The notes under the pieces were generated by a model, which was not told the DNA's origin, made no database searches, and saw nothing but the letters and a program-made list of their open reading frames with translations. A stretch of 64,000 bases of DNA from Xenorhabdus bovienii SS-2004. GTDB lineage: Bacteria > Pseudomonadota > Gammaproteobacteria > Enterobacterales > Enterobacteriaceae. Where the stretch lies: assembly GCF_000027225.1 (NCBI RefSeq), contig NC_013892.1, positions 2,418,001 to 2,482,000 on the forward strand. Direction: 5' to 3'. The position numbers were made by a program, and so were the translations under genes. Of the stretch, positions 52,031 through 61,934 are shown one piece after another; positions within the stretch are counted from its first letter, which is position 1, and each line of letters begins with the position of its first letter.

Positions 52031-53212
52031 ATGACAACAAATAAAAATTCCATTTCATTCATGTTTTATCTCGCTGGCCTGAGTATGCTCGGCTATTTGG
52101 CTATTGATATGTATCTACCTGCTTTTGGAGTAATGAAAACAGAGTTAAATACATCAGAAAGTGCTATCAGTGCGAGTCTCAGCATTTTTCTTGGCGGTTT
52201 TGCCTTTGCTCAGTTGTTATGGGGGCAACTGTCTGACCGATTAGGAAGAAAGCCTGTTCTTATTATCGGCTTATCTCTGTTTTCCATTAGCTGTCTAGGT
52301 ATGCTCTGGATAACTGATTCCACTCAACTGCTTGTATTGAGATTTCTTCAAGCGGTTGGAGTCTGCTCTGCGGCAGTTTGCTGGCAGGCTTTAGTTGTCG
52401 ATCGGTATGATCCTGAACGTACTAAACGTGTTTTTGCCATGATAATGCCTCTGGTTGCCCTTTCCCCTGCACTCGCTCCTTTGGTCGGTGCATGGCTATT
52501 GTCACACGTTGGCTGGAAAATCATTTTCCTTGTCTTGATGGCTGTAACACTTTTACTGCTGATACCCACATTTTTCCTGACCAATAAACACAAAGCTATC
52601 GATACCGACTCTGATAAAAAGGGAGTTTCTTTCTTTACCTTATTGAAATCCCCAATATTCAGTGGAAATGTACTAATTTATGCTGCTTGCAGTGCTGGTT
52701 TTTTTGCTTGGCTAACTGGCTCACCAACAATTCTGGCCGATATGGGTTATGATCCTACAGATATCGGCTTGAGTTATATTCCTCAGACTCTGGCATTTAT
52801 GGTCGGTGGATATGGTTGCCGTATTCTTTTGGAAAAAACCAAAAGTGAGACGGTATTTCCATTCTTACTGGCAGGTTATGCCGTCAGCATGGTGATCATT
52901 TATTTAATTTCCCAATTCTATGAACCTTCATTTATGGCTATTCTCATCCCTTTCTGCTTTATGGCAGCAATGAATGGTGCTTCTTATCCTATTGCTGTAG
53001 CAAATGCACTCTCTGTTTACCCTAAAAACAGTGGGAAGGCAGCAGCATTGCAGAATGCCCTGCAATTAGGGTTCTGTTTTGTCGCAAGCCTGATAGTCTC
53101 TGTATTCATGAAAAACCCTCTTTTATCTACCACAACAGTGATGGTTTCTACTGTTGCTCTGATGGCAATAGGGTATTGGTTGCAAAAGCAAAAATATGAC
53201 AAGAAAGATTAA
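52031..53212 (+). CDS. punC: Purine nucleoside transporter PunC (MFS)
   Basis: This 393-residue protein is a 12-helix major facilitator of the Bcr/CflA type, orthologous to E. coli YdhC/PunC. The motif-A loop GQLSDRLGRKPVLIIG is after helix 2. The start at 52031 gives MTTNKNSISFMFYLAGLSML; a start at 51971 would add 20 residues and neither has a strong ribosome binding site. Divergent punR is its likely activator. Confidence 0.9.
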   Translation: MTTNKNSISFMFYLAGLSMLGYLAIDMYLPAFGVMKTELNTSESAISASLSIFLGGFAFAQLLWGQLSDRLGRKPVLIIGLSLFSISCLGMLWITDSTQLLVLRFLQAVGVCSAAVCWQALVVDRYDPERTKRVFAMIMPLVALSPALAPLVGAWLLSHVGWKIIFLVLMAVTLLLLIPTFFLTNKHKAIDTDSDKKGVSFFTLLKSPIFSGNVLIYAACSAGFFAWLTGSPTILADMGYDPTDIGLSYIPQTLAFMVGGYGCRILLEKTKSETVFPFLLAGYAVSMVIIYLISQFYEPSFMAILIPFCFMAAMNGASYPIAVANALSVYPKNSGKAAALQNALQLGFCFVASLIVSVFMKNPLLSTTTVMVSTVALMAIGYWLQKQKYDKKD

Positions 53213-53259
53213 ACATGAATTTAATAATCACGCCAAAAAATAATAATTAAGAACATTCT

Positions 53260-53296
53260 CATCTAAAGGTTGCGTCATAAATGTGACCTTTAGATG
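53260..53296 (+). terminator. Terminator after punC
   Basis: A perfect 11 bp stem CATCTAAAGGT / ACCTTTAGATG with a 15-base loop is followed by ATTGTTTAAAT. Confidence 0.75.
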
Positions 53297-53531
53297 ATTG
53301 TTTAAATATTATTTCACTCATATACTCATACAGGTTCATTATTATAAAAACTTGGAATTTGAGGCTTGTAAGGGCAATGAAGCTCTGTTTGCTTTCAGGA
53401 TGAATGAGTATATATGTTTTTACTTAATGTTCTATATTATTTCCGAATAAAACCTTTTTGGTTTTAACATAATAAGTAATCAGCCACAAAGAGATACCTC
53501 AAAATTCCCTTGTATAAATATTGGAGAGTAT

Positions 53532-54683
53532 ATGAGTTCATCTTGCATTGAAGATAAAAAAATAATTACTGATCCGTGGCATAGAATCGCCAGTGAGTTG
53601 CTTCAAGAAGCTGATATTGAGATCAACGGCAAGCGCCCTTTCGATATACATGTCAAAAATCCAAATTTTTATAAAAGAGTGTTAAAAGAAGGCTCCCTTG
53701 GGCTGGGTGAAAGCTATATGGATGGCTGGTGGGATTGTGAACGTTTGGATGTATTCTTTCATAAAATACTGCGAGCTGGTCTGGAGTACCGCATTCCCAA
53801 AAATGCCAAGGATATTCTGAAAATCATTACCGCTCGCATATTTAACCTACAATCACCCAAAAGAGCCTGGGTTGTAGGGGAAGAACACTATGATTTAGGT
53901 AACGATCTTTTTACTCGCATGCTCGACCCTCACATGCAGTACTCATGTGGTTACTGGAAAGATTCAAACACACTAGAAGAAGCCCAAACCAGTAAACTCC
54001 GCCTGATTTGCGAAAAACTACAATTATCTTCAGGTATGACACTATTGGATATCGGATGTGGATGGGGTGGTCTGGCTGCCTATGCCGCAAAAAACTATGG
54101 TGTATCCGTCACTGGCGTTACTATTTCCGCAGAGCAACAGAAATATGCTCAGGAACGCTGTAAGGATATGGATGTGAAAGTCATCCTTGAAGATTATCGC
54201 AATTTGAACTTTCAGTTTGATAGGATTGTCTCTGTCGGTATGTTTGAACACGTTGGCCCTAAAAATTATGCTAGTTATTTCAATATCGTGCGCAAAAATC
54301 TGAAGCCTGATGGCCTGTTCCTGCTTCATACTATCGGCTCTAATCGTGATAAATTGAACGTCGATTCATGGGTGAACAAGTATATTTTTCCCAATGGTTG
54401 CCTACCTTCGGTTGCAAAGATAGCCAAAGCCAGTAATGGAAAATTAGTCATGGAAGACTGGCACAACTTTGGGGCGGATTATGACCGTACGTTGATGTCA
54501 TGGTATGAACATTTCACCGCAAGCTGGAGCGAGATAGAACATAATTACAGCCCACGCTTTAAACGGATGTTCAGTTATTACTTAAATGCTTGTGCAGGTG
54601 CATTCCGTGCCAGAGACATTCAACTGTGGCAAATTATGTTTAGTCCACGAGGAATTGAAAACGGCCTGAGAGTTCCTCGGTAA
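53532..54683 (+). CDS. cfa: Cyclopropane-fatty-acyl-phospholipid synthase
   Basis: This 383-residue S-adenosylmethionine-dependent enzyme adds a methylene bridge to unsaturated membrane fatty acids. The SAM-binding motif is LLDIGCGWGGLA at about residue 172. The catalytic core stretch is VGMFEHVGPKNYASYF. Length matches E. coli (382). About 230 bp of AT-rich leader between the punC terminator and the ATG could hold several promoters and RNA regulatory sites, as in E. coli, but no specific site was recognised. Confidence 0.96.
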   Translation: MSSSCIEDKKIITDPWHRIASELLQEADIEINGKRPFDIHVKNPNFYKRVLKEGSLGLGESYMDGWWDCERLDVFFHKILRAGLEYRIPKNAKDILKIITARIFNLQSPKRAWVVGEEHYDLGNDLFTRMLDPHMQYSCGYWKDSNTLEEAQTSKLRLICEKLQLSSGMTLLDIGCGWGGLAAYAAKNYGVSVTGVTISAEQQKYAQERCKDMDVKVILEDYRNLNFQFDRIVSVGMFEHVGPKNYASYFNIVRKNLKPDGLFLLHTIGSNRDKLNVDSWVNKYIFPNGCLPSVAKIAKASNGKLVMEDWHNFGADYDRTLMSWYEHFTASWSEIEHNYSPRFKRMFSYYLNACAGAFRARDIQLWQIMFSPRGIENGLRVPR

Positions 54684-54709
54684 GATGTTAACCTAAAAAG
54701 GTTGTACAA

Positions 54710-54739
54710 AAAGCTACAGAACCATATTTCTGTAGCTTT
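54710..54739. terminator. Bidirectional terminator between cfa and riboflavin synthase
   Basis: A perfect 12 bp stem AAAGCTACAGAA / TTCTGTAGCTTT with a 6-base loop sits between convergent genes. Confidence 0.85.
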
Positions 54740-54762
54740 CCCCTGTAATGAGAAATGTTTTT

Positions 54763-55410
54763 TTATTCTTCTTCTTCCGTCTGTGACAATACTTTTTCTT
54801 GTTCTTTCTGCGCCATAACCCGTTCAACGGTATCTACGATTGCCTGTGTCTGTGGGTCAATCTCAATATTGACTTTCTGCCCAAGGCGTTTTTTACCCAG
54901 TGTCGTACGTCCCAGTGTTTCGGGGATCAAGTGAACACAGAATCGGTTATTCACAACATCTCCAATCGTCAGACTAATCCCATCAATACCAATAAATCCT
55001 TTGTGCAGAATATATTTCATCAACTGCTTATCATGAATGCGGAACCAAATTTCATGGTTATTTTCTGAAGTGAAAATTTTGGCAATTTCAGCCATCGTAA
55101 TAACATGACCGGACATCAGATGCCCGCCAATTTCATCACCAAATTTTGCTGCTCTTTCCAGGTTAACTAAGTCACCTACGTTAAGATCACCGAGATTAGT
55201 CAAGCGCAGCGTCTCTTTCATCAAATCAAAACTAATCAGATTGCTATCGATATTGGTCACTGTCAGGCAACAACCATTGTGGGAAACGGAGGCTCCCGTT
55301 TCAATTCCGGGTAATAATTCAGCCGGAAACTTAACAATATGAGTTCGAAAATGCGCTTTTTCATCAATCGCAACTATCGGCGCTTTTCCCTGAATGATGC
55401 CTGTAAACAT
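54763..55410 (-). CDS. ribC: Riboflavin synthase, alpha chain
   Basis: This 215-residue enzyme forms riboflavin from two molecules of lumazine (ribE in many annotations). Two tandem lumazine-binding domains are visible: MFTGIIQGKAPIV with VSHNGCCLTV, and GHLMSGHV with GFIGIDGISLTI. The C-terminus is acidic (SQTEEEE). The ATG at 55410 has AGAGG upstream; the frame extends eight codons further. It is divergent from mdtK. Confidence 0.95.
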   Translation of the reverse strand: MFTGIIQGKAPIVAIDEKAHFRTHIVKFPAELLPGIETGASVSHNGCCLTVTNIDSNLISFDLMKETLRLTNLGDLNVGDLVNLERAAKFGDEIGGHLMSGHVITMAEIAKIFTSENNHEIWFRIHDKQLMKYILHKGFIGIDGISLTIGDVVNNRFCVHLIPETLGRTTLGKKRLGQKVNIEIDPQTQAIVDTVERVMAQKEQEKVLSQTEEEE

Positions 55411-55648
55411 GGGAACCTCTTTCGTCATTTGCATAAATGAATTAGTTTAACCCACCCATCATTTTTAAACACTATTTCGATAAGTACGCGCTCTCATTGA
55501 GTATTAGTATCGCGCAGCGATTGGCTTAGTAAAACGAGTCCTATACAATATCCGCGTTAATAAGCGATTAATTTTTCAATAAAATCGTTTACCCGTAGAA
55601 ATATTCTTTGTTTTTCTAATTAATTTTCAATCAAAAAAGGTGTAGTAC

Positions 55649-57022
55649 GTGCAGAAATACTTAAATGAAGCGCGTAGTTTGCTCGCTCTGGGGATCCCAA
55701 TCATCATCGCACAATTTTCACAAACTGCGATGGGTTTCGTCGATACAGTCATGGCTGGTAAAGCGGGTGCTGTCGAAATGTCTGCAGTTGCCGTCGGTAC
55801 GTCAATCTGGTTACCAACTATTTTATTTGGTCAGGGTTTACTGATGGCCCTAACGCCGATTGTGGCACACATGAACGGTTCTGGTCAGCGAAAAAATGTG
55901 GCAGTTCAGATCCAACAAGGCTTCTGGCTGGCAACTTTTCTCTCTATTTTAGTTATAGCTGTTTTGTATAACTGCCGATTCATTATAGAGGCACAACACA
56001 ATGTTGATCCTGTGTTGGCACAAAAAGCAATAAACTTTATCCATGCCATTATGTGGGGTGCTCCTGGCTATCTGTTCTATCAGACCCTACGCGGGCAGTG
56101 TGAAGGATTGTCGAAAACCAAACCCGCAATGATTATCGGCATTGTGGGATTACTGGTTAACATTCCTGTCAATTATATTTTCATTTACGGTAAATTTGGC
56201 GCACCAGAATTAGGCGGTGTGGGCTGTGGTGTTGCGACGGCCACGGTCTATTGGGTCATGTTCCTGTTACTACTTGCGTATGTAAAACACACGCCTTCAC
56301 AGAAAGATATCCATACGTTCGATAATTTTACCGGCCCTAATTGGCGTACACAAAAACATATTGTGTTACTTGGCTTACCTATCGCACTGGCCCTGTTCTT
56401 TGAAGTCACACTTTTTGCTGTTGTTTCTCTGTTGGTATCTCCTCTCGGAGTCGCTGCCGTTGCTGGACATCAGATCGCACTCAATTTCAGTTCCATGATG
56501 TTTATGTTTCCCCTGTCATTTGGGATCGCAGCAACCATCCGCGTGGGCTATAACCTTGGAAAAAAATCGACTGAAGGTGCCAAAATTTCAGCTTACACAA
56601 GTCTTGCTGTCGGTTTGATGATAGCCTGTATGACCGCGGCTTTTACAACTTTGTTCCGCGAACCGATCGCACTTATGTATAACGATAACTATGAAGTTGT
56701 CACTCTTGCATCCCATTTGATGCTGTTTGCAGCCATTTATCAGATTTCTGATTCAGTTCAGGTTATTGGTTCCGGTGTATTGCGAGGATATAAAGATACG
56801 CGTTCCGTCTTCTTTATCACCTTTATTGCTTATTGGATCTTAGGACTACCTAGTGGTTACATTCTGGCGCTAACCCATTATGTCACTGAACCAATGGGGC
56901 CACAGGGTTTCTGGATTGGGTTTATTATCGGCTTAACCGCAGCCGCGGTCATGGTAGGTCTCCGAATTTTGTGGTTACAAAAGCAACCAACTCACTTTGT
57001 TCTGGAACGCTCTGCTCATTAA
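55649..57022 (+). CDS. mdtK: Multidrug/Na+ antiporter MdtK (MATE family)
   Basis: This 457-residue MATE efflux protein has 12 membrane helices and exports cationic drugs and fluoroquinolones in exchange for Na+ or H+. The start is GTG at 55649 with AAGGTG upstream, giving [20 protein letters not shown], and the length equals E. coli MdtK. The conserved [12 protein letters not shown] and [16 protein letters not shown] are present. It is divergent from ribC and followed by the tRNA-Val pair. Confidence 0.95.
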   Translation: MQKYLNEARSLLALGIPIIIAQFSQTAMGFVDTVMAGKAGAVEMSAVAVGTSIWLPTILFGQGLLMALTPIVAHMNGSGQRKNVAVQIQQGFWLATFLSILVIAVLYNCRFIIEAQHNVDPVLAQKAINFIHAIMWGAPGYLFYQTLRGQCEGLSKTKPAMIIGIVGLLVNIPVNYIFIYGKFGAPELGGVGCGVATATVYWVMFLLLLAYVKHTPSQKDIHTFDNFTGPNWRTQKHIVLLGLPIALALFFEVTLFAVVSLLVSPLGVAAVAGHQIALNFSSMMFMFPLSFGIAATIRVGYNLGKKSTEGAKISAYTSLAVGLMIACMTAAFTTLFREPIALMYNDNYEVVTLASHLMLFAAIYQISDSVQVIGSGVLRGYKDTRSVFFITFIAYWILGLPSGYILALTHYVTEPMGPQGFWIGFIIGLTAAAVMVGLRILWLQKQPTHFVLERSAH

Positions 57023-57180
57023 TTTAGTCTATTAGGTCGGAAAACAAGAGGAAAAGCCGCAAATTCACTCCAAAAGGTGTAAATACGAGCAATCGAATAA
57101 GAATTCGCGTTTTTCCTCTTGCCAGAAGGCCACGTGATCGTTAATATTCTTCCCCGTTGTCAGCCACAGAAATGTAGATT

Positions 57181-57257
57181 GCGTCCGTAGCTCAGTTGGT
57201 TAGAGCACCACCTTGACATGGTGGGGGTCGGTGGTTCGAGTCCACTCGGACGCACCA
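57181..57257 (+). tRNA. valV: tRNA-Val (GAC)
   Basis: A 77-base cloverleaf includes an encoded CCA end. The acceptor stem GCGTCCG pairs with CGGACGC. The anticodon loop CCTTGACATGG has GAC at 57215-57217, reading GUC and GUU codons. The T arm contains GGTTCGAGTCC. Confidence 0.98.
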
Positions 57258-57287
57258 TATATCTGTCTGACATAGAAAATTTTATGT

Positions 57288-57364
57288 GCGTCCGTAGCTC
57301 AGTTGGTTAGAGCACCACCTTGACATGGTGGGGGTCGGTGGTTCGAGTCCACTCGGACGCACCA
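57288..57364 (+). tRNA. valW: tRNA-Val (GAC), second identical copy
   Basis: It is identical in sequence to the first copy, including CCA, and follows it after a 30-base spacer. The pair is presumably processed from one transcript, as valV-valW in E. coli. Confidence 0.98.
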
Positions 57365-57863
57365 TCTATAGGATAGTATCCTAAGTTCCTTTCTAGCCAT
57401 TTTTTTATTTCACACTTTGCTGAACTCTACTTCCCTACCATATACTTAATGTTACCCAACCTATCGTGCGATACTAACAATTCAATTCTATCCCGTTTGC
57501 GCAACAACTCTCTGATTTCCTTAACATGAGCCAGAATATTTTTCGCTTTTTACTCATAAATATCTTCAAGAATCATTTTTTTGATTCATTTCACAGAAAT
57601 TAGCCTCTATAATACGCTCCTGTCATAAGTTGAATGGTTTCAGCCAATTGATTTACCGAATTCAGAAAAAATTACCGATGCTTAATCGATTCAAGTCCAC
57701 ATATCTACACATGCCTGACTTCACGCAAAAAAAACCATTTGACACTTTCTGCCATCCGTTTTCCGTTATGTTGCGCAACTTACAAAGCCAGATGATGCTG
57801 GCATAAATGTCAATGGTTGGTGATTCATTCTTTTAATCCATTAAAACCAGTAGATAGATTGTC
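57365..57863. other. Spacer between tRNA-Val pair and pykF
   Basis: No gene is supported. The right half carries the pykF promoter and the Cra-type boxes described separately. Confidence 0.5.
57682..57693 (-). promoter_or_regulatory. Probable Cra (FruR) operator upstream of pykF
   Basis: The minus strand reads TGAATCGATTAA, a full match to the Cra consensus TGAAWCGNTNHW, 171 nt before pykF. A second, weaker copy (GCTGAAACCATTCA on the minus strand) lies at 57631-57644. Cra represses pykF in E. coli. Confidence 0.55.
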
Positions 57864-59273
57864 ATGAAAAAAACCAAAATTGTTTGTACTATCGGGCCAA
57901 AAACAGAATCCGAAACAAAACTGACCGAATTGCTTAATGCAGGCATGAATGTCATGCGCCTAAATTTTTCTCACGGTGACTACGAAGAACATGGCCAACG
58001 TATTAAAAACCTTCGTGCAGTCACTGCGAAAACAGGCAAAAAAGCAGCTATCCTACTGGATACCAAAGGCCCTGAAATTCGTACCATAAAGCTGGAAGGT
58101 GGTAATGATGTCTCTCTCACTGCGGGTCAGACTTTCACTTTTACAACTGATAAATCGGTTGTTGGTAATCAAGAATGTGTCGCCGTCACTTATGCTGGTC
58201 TGCCAGCAGACCTGAAACCGGGTAATACCATTTTGGTTGATGATGGTTTGATCGCCATGACAGTAAAAAACATCACCGAGACTGAAGTCATCTGTGAGGT
58301 ATTGAACAACGGTGATTTAGGCGAAAACAAAGGCGTCAATCTGCCAAATGTCGCCATCAACTTGCCTGCACTGGCAGAAAAAGATAAACAGGATCTTATT
58401 TTCGGTTGCGAGCAAGGTGTTGATTTCGTCGCAGCATCTTTCATCCGTAAGCGTTCTGATGTACTGGAAATCCGTGATCACCTGAAAGCTCACGGTGGAG
58501 AGCACATCCAAATCATCTCCAAAATTGAAAATCAGGAAGGCCTGAATAATTTTGATGAAATTATGGAAGCTTCAGACGGTATCATGGTTGCCCGTGGTGA
58601 TTTGGGTGTTGAGATCCCAGTAGAAGAAGTTATCTTCGCTCAGAAGATGATGATCGAAAAATGTAATGCAGCACGCAAAGTTGTCATCACTGCAACCCAA
58701 ATGCTGGATTCCATGATCAAAAATCCACGCCCTACCCGCGCTGAAGCAGGTGACGTTGCCAATGCTATCTTGGATGGCACTGATGCCGTGATGCTTTCCG
58801 GTGAAAGTGCAAAAGGGAAATACCCTATCGAAGCGGTTTCTATCATGGCAACCATCTGTGAACGTACAGATCGCATCATGAACAGCAGAATTGAAAATAT
58901 CAAAACCCAGAAGCTGCGCGTTACTGAAGCAATCTGCCGTGGTGCAGTTGAAATTGCAGAAAAACTGGAAGCCCCCCTGATTGTCGTTGCAACCTATGGT
59001 GGAAAATCTGCAAGATCTATCCGTAAATATTTCCCTAACGCGCCTATTCTCGCTCTGACTACCAATGAAATCACTGCCCGACAATTGCTGTTGGTCAAAG
59101 GTGTTTCCACACAAATTGTCAAAGAAATCGCCTCTACCGATGATTTCTATCGGATTGGTAAAGAAGCAGCACTGGCAAGTGGTATCGCCAATAAAGGTGA
59201 TGCCGTTGTAATGATATCTGGTGCGTTAGTACCAAGTGGTACAACAAATACTTCTTCAGTCCACGTTCTATAA
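57864..59273 (+). CDS. pykF: Pyruvate kinase I
   Basis: This 469-residue glycolytic enzyme converts phosphoenolpyruvate and ADP to pyruvate and ATP and is activated by fructose-1,6-bisphosphate. The pyruvate kinase signature [17 protein letters not shown] with the catalytic Lys is intact, as are [12 protein letters not shown] and [12 protein letters not shown]. The C-terminal allosteric domain ends [12 protein letters not shown] as in E. coli PykF (470 residues). Two terminators separate it from lpp. Confidence 0.97.
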   Translation: MKKTKIVCTIGPKTESETKLTELLNAGMNVMRLNFSHGDYEEHGQRIKNLRAVTAKTGKKAAILLDTKGPEIRTIKLEGGNDVSLTAGQTFTFTTDKSVVGNQECVAVTYAGLPADLKPGNTILVDDGLIAMTVKNITETEVICEVLNNGDLGENKGVNLPNVAINLPALAEKDKQDLIFGCEQGVDFVAASFIRKRSDVLEIRDHLKAHGGEHIQIISKIENQEGLNNFDEIMEASDGIMVARGDLGVEIPVEEVIFAQKMMIEKCNAARKVVITATQMLDSMIKNPRPTRAEAGDVANAILDGTDAVMLSGESAKGKYPIEAVSIMATICERTDRIMNSRIENIKTQKLRVTEAICRGAVEIAEKLEAPLIVVATYGGKSARSIRKYFPNAPILALTTNEITARQLLLVKGVSTQIVKEIASTDDFYRIGKEAALASGIANKGDAVVMISGALVPSGTTNTSSVHVL

Positions 59274-59301
59274 ATTTGCACCACGCCCAATCCTGAATAA
59301 G

Positions 59302-59327
59302 CTGCCCAGACATTGGGCAGTCTTGTT
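59302..59327 (+). terminator. Terminator after pykF
   Basis: A 7 bp stem CTGCCCA / TGGGCAG with a 5-base loop is followed by TCTTGTT. Confidence 0.7.
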
Positions 59328-59345
59328 AGCGATGTTAATAACTAT

Positions 59346-59386
59346 AAAAAGATCCAAGTTTGGTTTATATCCAAATGGATCTTTTT
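59346..59386. terminator. Nested hairpin downstream of pykF
   Basis: An outer 11 bp stem AAAAAGATCCA / TGGATCTTTTT encloses an inner stem TTTGG / CCAAA. It ends in T and begins in A runs and would work in both directions as a second terminator. Confidence 0.75.
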
Positions 59387-59766
59387 ATATTTCTATGCCA
59401 TATCGTTATCATTATAAACTTTATAAAAGTTATACAATTACAGTGAGCAAATTTATCTACAGGTTCCAGTACAAAAACATTTACTGTTTTTATTTATTTG
59501 TATTTAGAGTAAATATTCACTATATGGCGAATCCAAGATAACTAAATAGACTATGTTGACAGTTACCGACCTTCTCTATTTATTAGTCTAAAACATCGAA
59601 AATGGAATGCATATCACGTAATTATTGATGATTGTTCTGATGAAATCACTGAATAAACCACTAATTTATTGCAGTTATCTAAAAATTATTGGCTTACTTT
59701 ACGATTAAAGAACAGTAGAATTTTTTTCAGTAGCAAAATTTTATTCTCTTTCTAAAAAAGTTTGTG
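59387..59766. other. AT-rich spacer upstream of lpp
   Basis: No gene is supported. The frame at 59236-59541 overlaps the pykF end and the terminators and is a shadow. Confidence 0.5.
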
Positions 59767-59772
59767 TAATAC
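59767..59772 (+). promoter_or_regulatory. Probable -10 of the lpp promoter
   Basis: GTGTAATACTT, with TAATAC at 59767-59772, repeats the E. coli lpp -10 context (GTGTAATACTTGTA). The upstream region is very AT-rich, fitting a strong promoter; the -35 (near TTCTCT at 59745) is weak. Confidence 0.55.
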
Positions 59773-59816
59773 TTAGGTAGCTACTTGGAGATTAATTTAA
59801 TCTAGAGGGTATTGTA

Positions 59817-60053
59817 ATGAATCGTACTAAAGTTATATTTGGTGCAGTAATTTTGGCTTCCACTCTGTTAGCAGGTTGTTCAAACGCGACTAAAGTTGAA
59901 CAACTTGCCACTCAGGTTAACACTCTGGGTTCTAAAGTTGACCAATTGAGAAATGACCTCAGCGCTGTTCACTCTGATGTTCAGTCAGCCAAAGAGGAAG
60001 CAGCTCGTGCGAATAAGCGCCTTGATAATCAAGTGCGTTCCTACAAGAAGTAA
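59817..60053 (+). CDS. lpp: Major outer membrane (Braun) lipoprotein
   Basis: This 78-residue precursor has signal peptide [20 protein letters not shown] followed by the lipidated Cys21. The mature part is a heptad-repeat coiled coil of about 58 residues ending in Lys, the residue linked to meso-diaminopimelate in peptidoglycan. It ties the outer membrane to the cell wall. The ribosome binding site is AGAGGGTATTGTA. A strong terminator follows. The nearby L,D-transpeptidase gene is of the 3-3 cross-linking type. Confidence 0.97.
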   Translation: MNRTKVIFGAVILASTLLAGCSNATKVEQLATQVNTLGSKVDQLRNDLSAVHSDVQSAKEEAARANKRLDNQVRSYKK

Positions 60054-60069
60054 TCTTGCAGCAGATAAC

Positions 60070-60103
60070 AAAAATGGCGTACCAAGTAAGGTACGCCATT
60101 TTT
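60070..60103 (+). terminator. Terminator after lpp
   Basis: A 14 bp perfect stem AAAAATGGCGTACC / GGTACGCCATTTTT with a 6-base loop, ending in T. It is one of the strongest hairpins in the window. Confidence 0.92.
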
Positions 60104-60161
60104 ATATTCGCCCATCCATTTGTTCTTCTCAGAAATCAATTACCAATCCCCCTATCTCAAG

Positions 60162-61232
60162 TCAGGATAAGGGTTCAGTCTGATAAATGGGACTAGGCTG
60201 ATTTAATGGCGGTAATTTAACTGGGCTAACACTGTGAATGGCTTCTTCGTGAGTCTCAATCGGCCTTGAAACTTCTTGCTCTTCCTGATTAGATAAAGCA
60301 ATACCTTTATTTACCCGCACAGGTATTCCTGAACGTCGAATGATCGCCTGATCAACAAGAACAGCGTCTGTTTCACGATTATCAATAAATTTTATCAACC
60401 CTTTTGTGCGCTGAATCGGCCTAGTCTGAGGGTCATCGGCCTGTTTATCTGAAAGTGGCTGATGAATTTCCACGTAACGTTTCCCCGTTGGCTCCACTGT
60501 ATATTTGATTGGTTCATTAATTACCTGAACACGGGTTCCTCGTGGAACGCTATAAAACAAATTTTCAATATCATCGGGACGCAAACGAATACAGCCCGAA
60601 CTGACACGCATGCCAATACCAAAATTTGCATTCGTACCATGAATCAAATATTCTCCACGGCCAGCAGCCAAACGCAAGGCAAAATCCCCCATCGGATTAT
60701 CCGCTCCGGCAGGTACTACCGTTGGCAAAATAATCCCTCGGCTCGCATAATCTTTCCGAATATTGGTAGTTGGTGTCCATGTTGGATTTTTAATCAATTG
60801 GCTGACAGACGTTGTCATCGTCGGTGTATCACGTTCAAGCTGACCGATCCCAATGGGATAGACGACAACATAGTTTTTCCCTTTGGGGAAATAATAGAGC
60901 CTAAATTCTGCCAGATTAATGATAATACCTTGACGAAGAGTATCGGGAAGCAGCATCTGTGATGGAATAATCAGCTTAGCGCCTAGTTTCGGCAGATAAG
61001 GATCAACGCCAGGATTAGCCTCCAGCATGGCCAGCAAACCTATTTGGTATTTGGCGGCAATGGCTTCCAGCGAAAGCCCATCATCAGATACAATATAGAT
61101 GGCGTTCTCACCAATCAGGCGACTGTTATTTGGTGGCAATGGATACTCCATCGCATTGGCTATATTGACTACACTACTTAACAATAACATACCGATCAAA
61201 GAGATACCGATAAAAGTCAAAAATCGCTTCAT
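60162..61232 (-). CDS. ldtE: L,D-transpeptidase LdtE (YnhG)
   Basis: This 356-residue periplasmic enzyme forms 3-3 meso-Dap cross-links in peptidoglycan. A signal peptide ends NAMEY at about residue 28. A LysM-like segment (AIYIVSDDGLSLEAIAAKYQ) precedes the YkuD catalytic domain, whose HGTNANFGIGMRVSSGCIRL holds the catalytic His and Cys. The C-terminal tail is rich in Pro and Glu. Position beside lpp matches E. coli ynhG. Confidence 0.93.
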   Translation of the reverse strand: MKRFLTFIGISLIGMLLLSSVVNIANAMEYPLPPNNSRLIGENAIYIVSDDGLSLEAIAAKYQIGLLAMLEANPGVDPYLPKLGAKLIIPSQMLLPDTLRQGIIINLAEFRLYYFPKGKNYVVVYPIGIGQLERDTPTMTTSVSQLIKNPTWTPTTNIRKDYASRGIILPTVVPAGADNPMGDFALRLAAGRGEYLIHGTNANFGIGMRVSSGCIRLRPDDIENLFYSVPRGTRVQVINEPIKYTVEPTGKRYVEIHQPLSDKQADDPQTRPIQRTKGLIKFIDNRETDAVLVDQAIIRRSGIPVRVNKGIALSNQEEQEVSRPIETHEEAIHSVSPVKLPPLNQPSPIYQTEPLS

Positions 61233-61520
61233 ATACGCTTCCTGAAATGATGTTTGAAAGACAATGGTTAATTAATAGCCCACTTTAAGAAACTCATCTA
61301 TCTCTTTTACGGAAATCAAAGAGTAATCCGAACAAAATAAAAACAAAAATACATATTCTTCCATGCACACTATACGCGCTAGTGTCACTCAATATACAGT
61401 CCTGTAACCCATCATTAGTGAAGGAAGTTCAAATCACATTCACCAAAATACCAAACTGTTCCTGTCAATAAAGTACTGACAGGAACTGAACTCAATGAAC
61501 GGGTGTCATAAGATAAGAAT
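61233..61520. other. Spacer between ldtE and menI
   Basis: No gene is supported. In E. coli the sufABCDSE operon and ydiH lie in this interval; no remnant is recognisable. A hairpin described separately lies at 61458-61486. Confidence 0.55.
61458..61486 (-). terminator. Terminator after menI
   Basis: A perfect 10 bp stem GTTCCTGTCA / TGACAGGAAC with a 9-base loop lies just downstream of menI on the minus strand. The T tract is weak. Confidence 0.6.
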
Positions 61521-61934
61521 CTACGACAAGACTGCGGTTGTCAGGCGAGATGTGCAGCATAACTGTTGCCGTTCATTATAGATGTCAATCTGCCAGACTT
61601 GGTGAGAGCGCCCAAGATGAACAGGTTTACAAACACCTTTAACAGCACCTTTACTCACCGCTTTGATATGGTTGGCATTGATCTCTACTCCCACAACTTT
61701 CTGCTCACCCTCTAAACAGAGATACCCTGCAAGAGAACCGAGCGATTCAGCCAGCACCACAGATGCCCCACCATGTAAGAGACCAAACGGCTGTTTAGTG
61801 CGCTGATCGACAGGCATTGTTCCTTCAATAAAATCTTCACCAATCTGGGTAATTTCTATTCCTATATGTCCTAGCATGCACTCGCGATTAAATTGATTAA
61901 GCGCGTTCACATCTGTAGTACGTTTCCAAATCAC
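61521..61934 (-). CDS. menI: 1,4-dihydroxy-2-naphthoyl-CoA hydrolase MenI
   Basis: This 137-residue hot-dog thioesterase of the YdiI type works in menaquinone synthesis. The motif PFGLLHGGASVVLAESLGSLAGY carries the catalytic Glu, and KVVGVEINANHIKAVS and HLGRSHQVWQIDIY are conserved. Length equals E. coli YdiI (136-137). Its start overlaps the ydiJ stop by four bases, so the two are translationally coupled. Confidence 0.94.
   Translation of the reverse strand: MIWKRTTDVNALNQFNRECMLGHIGIEITQIGEDFIEGTMPVDQRTKQPFGLLHGGASVVLAESLGSLAGYLCLEGEQKVVGVEINANHIKAVSKGAVKGVCKPVHLGRSHQVWQIDIYNERQQLCCTSRLTTAVLS

Noticed and set aside
57181..57364. tRNA-Val pair as an integration site for a mobile element
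   Set aside because: No integrase gene and no partial tRNA repeat downstream; pykF follows in normal core order.
58572..59114. 180-codon frame antisense to pykF
   Set aside because: Shadow frame created by the codon bias of pykF; no start signal.
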